From: an uncultured Eubacteriales bacterium
GTDB taxonomy: Bacteria; Bacillota; Clostridia; Christensenellales; Aristaeellaceae
Length of the DNA: 64,000 bases
Direction of reading: 5' to 3'
Assembly: GCA_902790175.1 (NCBI GenBank)
Contig: CADAQZ010000001.1
Coordinates: 1 to 64,000, forward strand
This document shows positions 44,200 through 53,425 of the stretch, one piece after another (positions within the stretch are counted from its first letter, which is position 1; every line of letters begins with the position of its first letter). A program made the position numbers and the translations under genes. The notes below the pieces were generated by a model. That model did not search any database and was not told the origin of the DNA. It worked only from the letters and a program-made list of their open reading frames with translations.

Positions 44200-44910
44200 T
44201 CAGGGCAGCTCGGCGAACGCCTGGCCGATGGGATCGCGCACGATCAGGTCCGCGCGGCTGTCGCGCGGCGTGGCGGACTTGTTCACCAGCACCAGCCGGT
44301 GCCCGCGGTACAGGTCGATCAGCCCCGCCGCCGGGTAGACGCTCAGCGACGTTCCACCGATGATGAGCATGTCGGCCTGCTCGATGGCCTTGCAGGCGTC
44401 GGCCACCACGGCGTCGTCCAGCGGCTCCTCGTAGAGCACGACGTCCGGCTTGATGGTGCCGCCGCATTCGCACAGCGGCACGCCCGTCGTGTGCATGACA
44501 TAGTCCATGTCGTAGAACTTGCCGCAGCGCATGCAGTAGTTGCGCAGCACCGAGCCGTGCAGCTCGTACACCTTCTTCGAGCCCGCCTTCTGGTGCAGCC
44601 CGTCGATGTTCTGCGTCACCACGGCCGAGAGCTTCCCCTCCGCCTCCCACTGCGCAAGCTTCCTGTGCGCGGCGTTGGGCTGCGCGTCCGGGAAGAGCAT
44701 CTTGTTGCGGTAGAAGCGGAAGAACTCCTCCGGCCTGCGCATAAAGAAGGTGTGGCTCAGGATCGTCTCGGGCGGGTAGTCGTACTCCTGGTTGTAAAGG
44801 CCGTCCACGCTCCTGAAATCGGGGATGCCGCTCTCGGTGGACACGCCCGCGCCGCCGAAGAACACGATGCGCTCGCTCTCGCCGATCCACCTTGCCAGCG
44901 TTTCGTTCAT
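44200..44910 (-). CDS. cobB: NAD-dependent protein deacylase (sirtuin)
   Basis: A 236-residue Sir2-class enzyme. NAD-binding GGAGVSTESGIPDFRS (19-34), TQNIDGLHQKAG (about 98-109), the catalytic His in ELHGS, and a zinc site CMRC/CECGG are intact. It lacks the Tyr/Arg pair that marks desuccinylases as far as I can judge, so deacetylation is most likely. No clear promoter: the upstream region is minisatellite. Confidence 0.94.
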   Translation of the reverse strand: MNETLARWIGESERIVFFGGAGVSTESGIPDFRSVDGLYNQEYDYPPETILSHTFFMRRPEEFFRFYRNKMLFPDAQPNAAHRKLAQWEAEGKLSAVVTQNIDGLHQKAGSKKVYELHGSVLRNYCMRCGKFYDMDYVMHTTGVPLCECGGTIKPDVVLYEEPLDDAVVADACKAIEQADMLIIGGTSLSVYPAAGLIDLYRGHRLVLVNKSATPRDSRADLIVRDPIGQAFAELP

Positions 44911-44928
44911 GGGACATACCTCCTGTTC

Positions 44929-44993
44929 CCGAATTCCGAATTCCGAATTCCTACTCCCTACTCCCTACTCCCTACTCCCTACTCCCTACTCCA
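44929..44993. repeat. GAATTCC and TACTCCC minisatellites
   Basis: Three GAATTCC-like units followed by six TACTCCC units upstream of the sirtuin gene. Nothing else is visible in 44911-45060. Confidence 0.85.
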
Positions 44994-45075
44994 TGTTAAT
45001 TCTACCATCATTATCTCCCTTTGTCCACCCAAAATCGCGGTTTCAGCGGCATTTTCGCCTGTCGCATATTGGCAT

Positions 45076-45104
45076 TTGCATTTTTGGCCGGTTTGTGCTA
45101 TCAT
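45076..45104 (+). promoter_or_regulatory. Promoter of the NUDIX-like gene
   Basis: TTGCAT (45076-45081), 17 bp, TATCAT (45099-45104) with upstream TGC; 29 bp before the ATG. Confidence 0.6.
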
Positions 45105-45133
45105 ATCGTCGTCAAAAAGGAAGGTGATTCACT

Positions 45134-45559
45134 ATGGCAGGCGCGATTCGCAACTGTGCGGGCGGCATTGTTTTCTGTGATGACGAAGTTTTCCTGTTGA
45201 TGAGCGACCGCGGCGAATGGGTGATGCCCAAGGGCGTCATTCGCAACTGCAACCGCTCCAACGACGTGGCGCTCTGGCGCGTGGAGGACGAGGCCGGCAT
45301 CCATGCCGAGATCATCGGCATCGCGGGCAACACCCGCTACGACTTCTTCTCCGAGAGCCGCGGCAAGGACATCAGCAACCGCATCCAGTGGTTTGCCATG
45401 CGCGCGCTGGACAAGAGCTTCCACGTCTCCTACGACCAGGGCTTTTTGAACGGCAGCTACTACCCCGTGAAAAAGGCGCGGGAGATGCTGACCTACGACG
45501 GCGACCGCCCCGTGCTGGACGAGGCGTACAAAATCTACAAGATGAGCCGGACGGCGTAA
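45134..45559 (+). CDS. NUDIX-fold protein with a degenerate Nudix box
   Basis: A 141-residue NUDIX-domain protein (AGGIVFCDDEVFLLMS, then EWVMPKG). The expected Gx5Ex7REUxEExGU reads GVIRNCNRSNDVALWRVEDEAGI in two parts here: the first Glu is Asn and the RE pair is WR, while the later acidic residues remain. Metal-dependent hydrolysis is therefore doubtful; a binding or altered-substrate role is possible. AAGGAAGG precedes the ATG. A family A repeat follows. Confidence 0.78.
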   Translation: MAGAIRNCAGGIVFCDDEVFLLMSDRGEWVMPKGVIRNCNRSNDVALWRVEDEAGIHAEIIGIAGNTRYDFFSESRGKDISNRIQWFAMRALDKSFHVSYDQGFLNGSYYPVKKAREMLTYDGDRPVLDEAYKIYKMSRTA

Positions 45560-45601
45560 CAACCACGGCTTAAGCATAGGTTATTCAAACACACAATGAA
45601 C

Positions 45602-45671
45602 AGATTCTTCGCTTCGCTCAGGATGACAATTTCGCGAAACGCTGTCATCCTGAGCGGAGCGAAGGAGCTTT
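45602..45671. repeat. REP-like inverted repeat, family A copy 4
   Basis: Arms AGATTCTTCGCTTCGCTCAG and CTGAGCGGAGCGAAGGAGCT between convergent genes. Confidence 0.8.
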
Positions 45672-45708
45672 ATTATTCTTAAACATTAATTTCGTTACAC
45701 GCCGCGCC

Positions 45709-46338
45709 TCACACACCCTGCAAATTCCCCATGCGCTCGGCGATCGACGCCTCGAAGGCCTCGTCGGAATAGCTCGGGTCGCGGGCGGCCCGCCAGAGGT
45801 CGCAGGGCATGTCGGCGCACTCCGCGCAGGTGGCGTAGCGATGCTTGCCCACGCAGCAGGCGTAGATCGGGCAGGCCTGTCCCTCGGGCATGTGGAACAC
45901 CTTGCCGCACGCTTCGTTGCAGCCCGCGCACATGTCGCGGCAGTAGCACGCCGAGCAGTCCGTGCCGCACACGGAAAGGCCCAGGATCTCCCGTTGCTTC
46001 TTCTTGCTGAAGCCTCGCAACACCAGCCGATACGACTTGTCGAGAAGGCCTCGGAGCAGCTCGTCCGGCACTTCTCCGTCCGGCATGACGGAGTTCCAGC
46101 AGCGCTTGTCGGAGTAATAGCCGGGGATGATGTCGCTGTACTGGCCGCGCAGGAACTCGCCCTCGGCCGGTTCCAGCTTCAGGTTGATGTAGACGGGCTT
46201 GTTGTCATTGTCGTCCAGCAGGATCGCGGCGAACATCCTATCGCCGATCTTGTAGCGAATCCAGTTCCACTCGGCCTGCAAATCCTTCGTCACAGCCCGC
46301 TTTTTCATCAGGTATTCGTCCATCCAGTCGTAGCGCAT
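45709..46338 (-). CDS. MmcQ/YjbR domain fused to a DUF3795 cysteine-rich domain
   Basis: A 209-residue two-domain protein. Residues 1-115 match the MmcQ/YjbR (CyaY-like) fold: YKIGDRMFAAIL, YINLKLEPAEGEFLR and PGYYSDKRCWNSV. Residues about 122-205 match DUF3795: CGTDCSACYC, CAGCNEACGK, CPIYACC and CAECADMPC, about fourteen cysteines suggesting metal or Fe-S binding. The ORF is continuous. It follows the WYL regulator gene by 24 bp and is probably its target or effector partner. Confidence 0.85.
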   Translation of the reverse strand: MRYDWMDEYLMKKRAVTKDLQAEWNWIRYKIGDRMFAAILLDDNDNKPVYINLKLEPAEGEFLRGQYSDIIPGYYSDKRCWNSVMPDGEVPDELLRGLLDKSYRLVLRGFSKKKQREILGLSVCGTDCSACYCRDMCAGCNEACGKVFHMPEGQACPIYACCVGKHRYATCAECADMPCDLWRAARDPSYSDEAFEASIAERMGNLQGV

Positions 46339-46362
46339 GATCGATGCTCCTTTCGTGGTCAG

Positions 46363-47277
46363 TCATCCGTTCTCTTTTTCATACATCATCGTCAGTTTTT
46401 TCGCGATCCTCCTCATTTCCACGCGAAACTCCGCCGGTTCGAGCACCTCCGCGCCGTCGCCGAAGGAGAGTAGCCAAGCCAGCGCGTTGTCGCGGTCCGT
46501 AAAGCCCGCCTCGAACAGCAACCGCCCGTCCGGCTGCCGGGCATAGCAGTCGGGGCCATACTCCTCGATCAGCCGCCAGCGGTATCGCGGCTCCACCAGC
46601 GCCTTCACGCGCCAGCGCTCCGGAAACACGCGCGCGTTGCTCAGGTCCGGCCAGGGCGCAGGCCGCTTTTCGAATGGCTCCTCCGTCCTGAGTTCCGTCA
46701 GCCGGTTCAGCTTGAACAGCCGCCAGTCTTTGCGCGCGAGGCACCACCCGTACACGTACCAACTCGACCACTGGAACACGAGGTAATAGGGCTCGATCTC
46801 TCGCACGCTTTCGCCGGACGGCGCGAAGTAGCGGAAGGACACGCGGCAGCCAACTTCGATGGCGGCGTGGATCGCCTCGATCTTCTCCGACAGCGGGCCC
46901 CTGTACCAACTGGCGAGGTCGATGAGGATGTGGCCGTCCCCGGGCAGCACGGTGCCCGTGCCCCCGGAGAGCTTCTCCATCAGCTGGGCGTAGCGCCGCG
47001 TGCCGCTGACGCTGTCCAGCGAGCGCAGCCCGGCCAGTATCGCCTGAAGCTCCGGCCCGGTCAGCAGCGCGCCATCCAGCCGGTAACCCTCCATCAGCGA
47101 AAAGCCGCCGCCCGAGCCCTGGCGCGAGGCGATAGGGATGCCCGCCCGGCAGAGCGCGTCCACGTCGCGCTGGATGGTGCGGCGCGAGACCTCAAAGCGT
47201 TCGGCCAGCTGGGGCGCGGTGACGCTGCCGCGCTGCAGGAGCAGCGCGAGTATGCCGATCATTCTGTCCAGCTTCAT
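46363..47277 (-). CDS. YafY-type transcriptional regulator (HTH_11 + WYL)
   Basis: A 304-residue regulator: a helix-turn-helix (RGSVTAPQLAERFEVSRRTIQRDVDALCRAGIP in parts, residues 16-48) and a WYL ligand domain (about 135-210, with YLVFQWSSWYVYGWCLARKDWRLFKLNR in segments). WYL domains sense nucleic acid or small ligands. It has a strong promoter whose start site is adjacent to a palindromic ACCG-N5-CGGT element, a good candidate for an autoregulatory operator. Divergent from cysS. Confidence 0.92.
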   Translation of the reverse strand: MKLDRMIGILALLLQRGSVTAPQLAERFEVSRRTIQRDVDALCRAGIPIASRQGSGGGFSLMEGYRLDGALLTGPELQAILAGLRSLDSVSGTRRYAQLMEKLSGGTGTVLPGDGHILIDLASWYRGPLSEKIEAIHAAIEVGCRVSFRYFAPSGESVREIEPYYLVFQWSSWYVYGWCLARKDWRLFKLNRLTELRTEEPFEKRPAPWPDLSNARVFPERWRVKALVEPRYRWRLIEEYGPDCYARQPDGRLLFEAGFTDRDNALAWLLSFGDGAEVLEPAEFRVEMRRIAKKLTMMYEKENG

Positions 47278-47308
47278 ATCCGATCACATCCCCATCCTAC
47301 GCCAACAA

Positions 47309-47321
47309 ACCGGACATCGGT
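47309..47321. promoter_or_regulatory. Candidate operator ACCGGACATCGGT downstream of the WYL promoter
   Basis: The inverted repeat ACCG-GACAT-CGGT lies just downstream of the likely transcription start of the WYL gene. Its context AACAAACCGG...CGGTATGTCATG matches the dispersed repeat copies at 5009 and 8529. Confidence 0.5.
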
Positions 47322-47332
47322 ATGTCATGTTC

Positions 47333-47361
47333 ATTATACCGCATATTTTTCCCCCGCGCAA
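47333..47361 (-). promoter_or_regulatory. Promoter of the WYL regulator operon
   Basis: Minus-strand TTGCGC (47361-47356), 17 bp, TATAAT (47338-47333). Confidence 0.65.
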
Positions 47362-47390
47362 CCCGCGCGGCAGAATTTACCGGGCGCGCC

Positions 47391-47419
47391 TTGACACCCC
47401 GGCCCCGCGTCACTATAAT
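47391..47419 (+). promoter_or_regulatory. Promoter of cysS
   Basis: Perfect consensus TTGACA (47391-47396), 17 bp, TATAAT (47414-47419). The ~50-bp leader is too short for a T-box. Confidence 0.85.
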
Positions 47420-47477
47420 GATACAAAATCAATTCCCGCGGACGCGGTCGGCGCGAGCCGCAAAGGAGGTAATGGTC

Positions 47478-48896
<1,419 letters not shown>

Positions 48897-48919
48897 CTCT
48901 CCGAAAAAATAACAGACGG

Positions 48920-48956
48920 CGGCGCGGGGCGAAATGTTCGCTTCGCGCCGTGTTTT
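48920..48956 (+). terminator. Terminator of cysS
   Basis: Fourteen-position stem with G-U pairs (48920-48933 with 48937-48950), followed by TGTTTT. Confidence 0.7.
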
Positions 48957-49014
48957 CAGCCTTTTCGCGCCTCGACACAAAGCAAAAAATTGTGACACGA
49001 ATCGCGCCAAAATA

Positions 49015-49043
49015 TTGACAATATTGTGGCGGCGTGTTATAAT
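49015..49043 (+). promoter_or_regulatory. Promoter of the SH3 protein gene
   Basis: Perfect TTGACA (49015-49020), 17 bp, TATAAT (49038-49043) with upstream TGT. Confidence 0.85.
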
Positions 49044-49097
49044 CGTTTTACATGATAGAAGCGGGCGAATTGGGTCCGTTGTTTAGGGGGATTTGCA

Positions 49098-49646
49098 ATG
49101 AGCATGGCAAAGACGGTGAAGCGGATATTCGCGCTGGCGCTGATTGTGGCCCTGCTGGCGGGCTTCGGCATCGTGGCTCAGGCGGCGGCGAAGAGGGGCG
49201 ACAACTACTACTGCACGGCGAATCACGTCAACCTGCGCGAGGGCCCCAGCAGCAGCTGGACGAGCCTGGCCAAGCTGAACAAGGGCGACGTGGTGACCTA
49301 CATGCGCCAGGACAACGGTTGGTACATGGTCAAGTACTACGACAAGCATCTCAACGATGTCATCGAAGGCTACGTGTACCGCAAGTACCTGAGCGCCGTC
49401 TCCCCCACGAAGAGCAGCAAGAACAGCAAGACCGTCGTCTCCGTCTCCAATACGTACAAGACGACCGTCAACCTGCGCGTGCGCTCCGAGGCCTCCATGG
49501 AGACGGGTTATGTCAAGACGAAGCTGAAGGCCGGCACGAAGGTCACCGTGCTCAAGCAGCACAAGAGCTGGGTGTTTGTCACGTACAAGGGCGGCTCCGG
49601 CTGGGTCTCGGCCAAGTACCTGAAAAAGGTGTACAAGAAGAAATAA
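49098..49646 (+). CDS. Secreted protein with two SH3b domains
   Basis: A 182-residue exported protein. Signal peptide 1-30 (KRIFALALIVALLAGFGIVAQA). Two bacterial SH3 domains follow at about 36-98 (VNLREGPSSSW...GWYMVKYYD...GYVYRKYL) and 115-182 (VNLRVRSEASMETG...WVFVTYKGGSGWVSAKYL). No catalytic domain, so it is probably a cell-wall-binding protein. A consensus promoter suggests strong constitutive expression. GGGGG lies before the ATG. Confidence 0.9.
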   Translation: MSMAKTVKRIFALALIVALLAGFGIVAQAAAKRGDNYYCTANHVNLREGPSSSWTSLAKLNKGDVVTYMRQDNGWYMVKYYDKHLNDVIEGYVYRKYLSAVSPTKSSKNSKTVVSVSNTYKTTVNLRVRSEASMETGYVKTKLKAGTKVTVLKQHKSWVFVTYKGGSGWVSAKYLKKVYKKK

Positions 49647-49662
49647 GACTATTGGGGATGTG

Positions 49663-49744
49663 AAAGATCCTTCGCTTCGCTCAGGATGACAGGTTCGCGG
49701 AAATCGCGCCATTGTCATCCTGAACGAAGGGAAGGATCTTTTTT
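49663..49744. repeat. REP-like inverted repeat, family A copy 5
   Basis: Arms AAAGATCCTTCGCTTCGCTC and its inverted partner ending GAAGGATCTTTTTT; the T-run on the plus strand makes this copy a plausible terminator for the SH3 gene. Confidence 0.82.
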
Positions 49745-49746
49745 CG

Positions 49747-50880
49747 CTATTTCAGCCGCTTGACCAGCTCCTCCGCGTTCCTGCTCTTGGCGAGGGCCCG
49801 GTTGCAGGGCTCGCGGTCGGAAAAGCACACGAAGCCGATCTGCGTGCCCTCTGGCGTCCAGCGCTCCAGCGTGTCCTGGATGCGCCTTCCCAATTCGATC
49901 ATGGCCTCTCTGAGCAGCTTCGCTTCGCCGAGCAGCTCCAGCGCGGCGTCTGTGGTGGCGCAGTCGAGGATGCTGCGGGCGAGGTCCGCATCCGCCCCGG
50001 CGGCCAGCGCGCAGGCGGAGAGCGTCTCCATGCGGCCGTCGCCGTTGGAGGAGTGGGTGTTGCGCGCGCCGATGCCCAGCTTCACCAGCTTGCCGACGTG
50101 CCCCACCAGCAGGATGTTGTCAAAGCCCGCCTCCACGGCTTCGTCCACGGCGTCGCCGGCGAAGTTGCCCATGCTCACGATGCGCGCGGCGTCGATGCCC
50201 AGCTTCCGGCGCGCAAAGGTCTCGCCGAAGTTGCCGGGGCAGAGCGCGACGCCCGTCGCCCCGGACTTTCGCAGCACGTTCAGCTCGAGCTTGATCGTGT
50301 CCACCAGCGCGGCGCTGGACATGGGCTCCACGATGCCGGTCGTGCCGATGATGGAAAGCCCGCCCACGATGCCCAGCCGCGGGTTGAACGTCTTTTTCGC
50401 GAGCGCCTCCCCGTCGGGGATCGAGATCGTGACGGACAGCCCGCTTTCGTAGCCGTGCGCCGCGCAGACGGCCTCCAGCTGATCGCGAATCATCTGCCGC
50501 GGCATGGAGTTGATCGCCGCCGCACCGACGGGCTGGTCCAGCCCCGCGCGGGTGACGCGCCCGACGCCCTCACCGCCGTCGATAGCAAAACCGACGTCGG
50601 TTTTTTTGACGGTCGCAAAGACCAAAACCCCGTCGGTTATGTCCGGATCGTCGCCGCTATCCTTGCGCACGGCGCAGCGGGCAAAGTCGCTCCCCCGCTC
50701 CGGTTCGAGTGTGTCCAGTGTAAGGGTGACTCCCTTCGGCGTTCCGAGCGTCCACGTCTCGGGCGCTGTCCCGCCCAGCAGCAGTTCCGCCGCCGCGCCC
50801 GCCGCCGCGGCAGCACACGCCCCGGTGGTGTAGCCACAGCGCAGGGTCCTGCCGTTTTTCGTGACGTATTGCCGCAGCAT
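49747..50880 (-). CDS. cbiD: Cobalt-precorrin-5B (C1)-methyltransferase CbiD
   Basis: A 377-residue CbiD, the anaerobic cobalamin-pathway C1 methyltransferase. RCGYTTGACAAAAA near the start, GGLSIIGTTGIVEPMS in the middle and GHVGKLVKLGIGARNTHSS later are the family hallmarks. GGAG precedes the ATG at 50880; the longer in-frame start crosses repeat sequence. No other cob/cbi gene is in the window. KKTDVG in its N-terminal third is encoded by an 18-bp palindrome of the dispersed repeat. Confidence 0.95.
   Translation of the reverse strand: MLRQYVTKNGRTLRCGYTTGACAAAAAGAAAELLLGGTAPETWTLGTPKGVTLTLDTLEPERGSDFARCAVRKDSGDDPDITDGVLVFATVKKTDVGFAIDGGEGVGRVTRAGLDQPVGAAAINSMPRQMIRDQLEAVCAAHGYESGLSVTISIPDGEALAKKTFNPRLGIVGGLSIIGTTGIVEPMSSAALVDTIKLELNVLRKSGATGVALCPGNFGETFARRKLGIDAARIVSMGNFAGDAVDEAVEAGFDNILLVGHVGKLVKLGIGARNTHSSNGDGRMETLSACALAAGADADLARSILDCATTDAALELLGEAKLLREAMIELGRRIQDTLERWTPEGTQIGFVCFSDREPCNRALAKSRNAEELVKRLK
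50587..50604. repeat. 18-bp perfect palindrome inside cbiD
   Basis: AAAACCGACGTCGGTTTT, the longest AAC-form palindrome of the dispersed family, read in cbiD as KKTDVG. Confidence 0.7.
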
Positions 50881-50904
50881 GGGTACGCTCCTTTTCACAG
50901 GTAT

Positions 50905-51000
50905 CTCAAAAGGGCGTGCGCGCGGGTGGACCTTCCAGCGCAACGCCGCCCCAACATTCTCCCCTACTCCCTACTCCCTACTGCCTACTCCCTATTCCCT
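50905..51000. repeat. GC-rich repeat fragment and CCCTACT minisatellite before the topoisomerase A gene end
   Basis: 50905-50957 resembles family B; 50961-51000 contains seven-bp CCCTACT-like units which on the minus strand supply the TAG stop at 50992. No gene is seen in 50881-50991. Confidence 0.7.
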
Positions 51001-53424
51001 CACCAGCTCCGTCACCACGTCGTCCATCACGACCACGACGTAGGGCTGGCCGCGGCCGGTGCGCGGCTCGATGGCCACGTCCTCGGTGTTGAAGGCGGTA
51101 CGCTCGCCGTTCTTCTGCACGATCGAGAAGTTGTAGGCCTCGCGCACGTCCAGCGCCCCGGCCAGGTAGTTGCCGTTGGCGCCGTTCTTCAGGAAGTTGA
51201 ACGCCTTGACGCCCTTTCCGCCGCGCGCCTGGCGCTCGAAGTCGAACAGGAAGCAGCGCTTCATGTAGCCCATGTCGGAGATGAGCATGACCTCGCCCTC
51301 GCTGTTGTGCGTGAACAGGAACGCGATCTCGTCGTCCGCGGCCAGCGTCATGGCCTTCACGCCCGCCGCCGTGCGCCCGATCAGCGAGACCTCGGAGATG
51401 GCGAAGTGGATGGCCATGCCCCCGCGGGTCAACAGCAGCGCGCTCTCAAAGCCCTCGGGGCGCTTCACGTCCAGCAGCCGATCGCCGTTTTTCAGGTTCA
51501 GCGCCGCGAACTTCGACTTGCGCACATTGTACTCGGAAAGCGCCGTGCGCTTGATCAGGCCCTTGCGCGTGACGAACAGCAATTCGCCCGCCCAGTCGCC
51601 CGCATCGATCAGCGCCACGAGGCTCTCGTCGTTCTCCAACCCCGCCAGTACGCCGCCCAGTGGCAGGCCGCGCTCCTTGGCGCGGGTCGCCTCGGCCACC
51701 TTCTCCGCCGGCAGGATGTAACAGCTGCCCACGTCCGTGAAGAACAGCAGCCGCGCGTCCGTCATCGTGCGGATGGCCTGGCGCGGCAGGTCGGTGAACT
51801 CGCCGCCCGCCAGCGCCTTGTCGAACGCCTTGGGGGCCATGCGCTTGACGAAGCCCGCCTGCGTGAGGATCACCACCGTCTCGTCGGCGACGGGCTTCTC
51901 GTCCTCGATCACGATCTCCTCGAACGATTCCACCAATTGGGTGCGGCGCGCGTCCGCGAAGCGCTCGCGGACCTGCCCAAGCTCCTTCTTGATCACGCCC
52001 ATCAGCTTGCGTTCGCTGGAGAGGATTGCCTTCAAATTCGCGATCAGCTTCGTCAGGTCCTCGTACTCCTTGCGCAGCGAGAGCACCTCGAGGTTTGTGA
52101 GCCTCTGCAGGCGCATGTCGAGGATGGCCTGGGCCTGGACCTGCGTGAGCGCGAAGCGCTCCATCAGCTTGTCCCGCGCCTCCTTCGGGGTCTTGCTGCC
52201 GCGGATCAGCCTGATCACCTCGTCGAGGTTGTCCACGGCGATGATCAGGCCCTCCAGGATGTGCGCGCGGGCCTCGGCCTGCTGCAGCTCATACTGCGTG
52301 CGCCGCGTGACGACGTTCTTCTGGTGCTGGATGTAGTGGCCGATGATCTCGCGGATGCCCATCTGCCGGGGCTTGCCCTCGGCGATGGCCACCATGTTCA
52401 CGCCAAACGTCACCTGAAAGTCGGTGTACTTGTACAGCGCGTTCAGGATCTTCTCGGGATCGGCGTCCTTGCGGACCTCCACCACGGCGCGCATGCCCAT
52501 GCGGTCGGACTCGTCGCGGATGTCGTAGATGCCGGAGAACACGCCCTTCTTCTCCTCGCTGACGCGCAGCACCTTTTCCAGCATCGCGGCCTTGTTCACC
52601 TGGTAGGGCACCTCGTCCACCACGATCAGCTTGCGGCCCGCGCTGCCGTCCTCGATGTGCACCTTCGCGCGCACCTTCAGCTTGCCGCGGCCCGTCTCGT
52701 AGGCCTGGGTCAGCTCGTCGTCCATCGCCAGCACGCCGCCGGTCGGGAAGTCCGGCGCGGGCATGATCTGCATGATCTCCTGCGTGGTGATCTTGGGATT
52801 GTCGATCTGGGCGATCGTGGCGTCGATGGCCTCGCCCAGGTTGTGCGGCGGAATGCTGGTGGCCAGGCCGACGGCGATGCCGCTGGCGCCGTTCACGAGC
52901 AGGTTCGGGAAGCGCGCGGGCAGCAGGTCCGGCTCGCGCTGGGTGTCGTCAAAGTTCAGGTGGAAGCCCACCGTGTCCTTCTCGATGCCCTCCAGCATCG
53001 CCATGGCAGCATCGGTCATGCGGGCCTCGGTGTAGCGCATCGCGGCGGGGCTGTCGCCGTCGATGGAGCCGAAGTTGCCGTGGCCGTCCACCAGCATCGC
53101 GCGCATCACGAACGGCTGCGCCATGCGGGCCAGCGCGTCGTAGACGGAGCTGTCGCCGTGGGGATGGTATTTGCCCAGGCAGTCGCCCACGATGCGGGCG
53201 CACTTGCGGTGGGGCTTGTCGGGCGTGTTGCCCAGCTCGTGCATCGTGTAGAGGATGCGCCGCTGCACGGGCTTGAGGCCGTCCTCCACCCTCGGCAGCG
53301 CGCGCTCGAGTATGACGTGCTCCGAATACGGCATCATGGACTCGTGCATCACGTCCTCCATGTTGCGCTGGATGATCTCCTCCGGCTTGCGGACGACCGG
53401 CTCTTCCTTCTTCTTTCTGGCCAT
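50992..53424 (-). CDS. Type IIA DNA topoisomerase subunit A (gyrase/topoisomerase IV)
   Basis: An 810-residue GyrA/ParC homologue. The catalytic Tyr is in [10 protein letters not shown]; the quinolone region reads [16 protein letters not shown], with the sensitive Ser and Asp. Six C-terminal blade repeats follow. A GyrA-box-like ARGGKG occurs (canonical QRRGGKG), which leans to gyrase, while [17 protein letters not shown] and the tight B-A arrangement are common in clostridial topoisomerase IV-type pairs; I leave the name open. Starts one base after the B-subunit stop. The final stop lies in a minisatellite. Confidence 0.94.
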   Translation of the reverse strand: MARKKKEEPVVRKPEEIIQRNMEDVMHESMMPYSEHVILERALPRVEDGLKPVQRRILYTMHELGNTPDKPHRKCARIVGDCLGKYHPHGDSSVYDALARMAQPFVMRAMLVDGHGNFGSIDGDSPAAMRYTEARMTDAAMAMLEGIEKDTVGFHLNFDDTQREPDLLPARFPNLLVNGASGIAVGLATSIPPHNLGEAIDATIAQIDNPKITTQEIMQIMPAPDFPTGGVLAMDDELTQAYETGRGKLKVRAKVHIEDGSAGRKLIVVDEVPYQVNKAAMLEKVLRVSEEKKGVFSGIYDIRDESDRMGMRAVVEVRKDADPEKILNALYKYTDFQVTFGVNMVAIAEGKPRQMGIREIIGHYIQHQKNVVTRRTQYELQQAEARAHILEGLIIAVDNLDEVIRLIRGSKTPKEARDKLMERFALTQVQAQAILDMRLQRLTNLEVLSLRKEYEDLTKLIANLKAILSSERKLMGVIKKELGQVRERFADARRTQLVESFEEIVIEDEKPVADETVVILTQAGFVKRMAPKAFDKALAGGEFTDLPRQAIRTMTDARLLFFTDVGSCYILPAEKVAEATRAKERGLPLGGVLAGLENDESLVALIDAGDWAGELLFVTRKGLIKRTALSEYNVRKSKFAALNLKNGDRLLDVKRPEGFESALLLTRGGMAIHFAISEVSLIGRTAAGVKAMTLAADDEIAFLFTHNSEGEVMLISDMGYMKRCFLFDFERQARGGKGVKAFNFLKNGANGNYLAGALDVREAYNFSIVQKNGERTAFNTEDVAIEPRTGRGQPYVVVVMDDVVTELVRE

Positions 53425-53425
53425 G

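Noticed and set aside
44940..44993. CRISPR-like direct repeats
   Set aside because: Units are 7 bp and contiguous without spacers; it is a minisatellite.
47420..47477. T-box regulating cysS
   Set aside because: The leader is only about 50 bp and lacks the T-box sequence.
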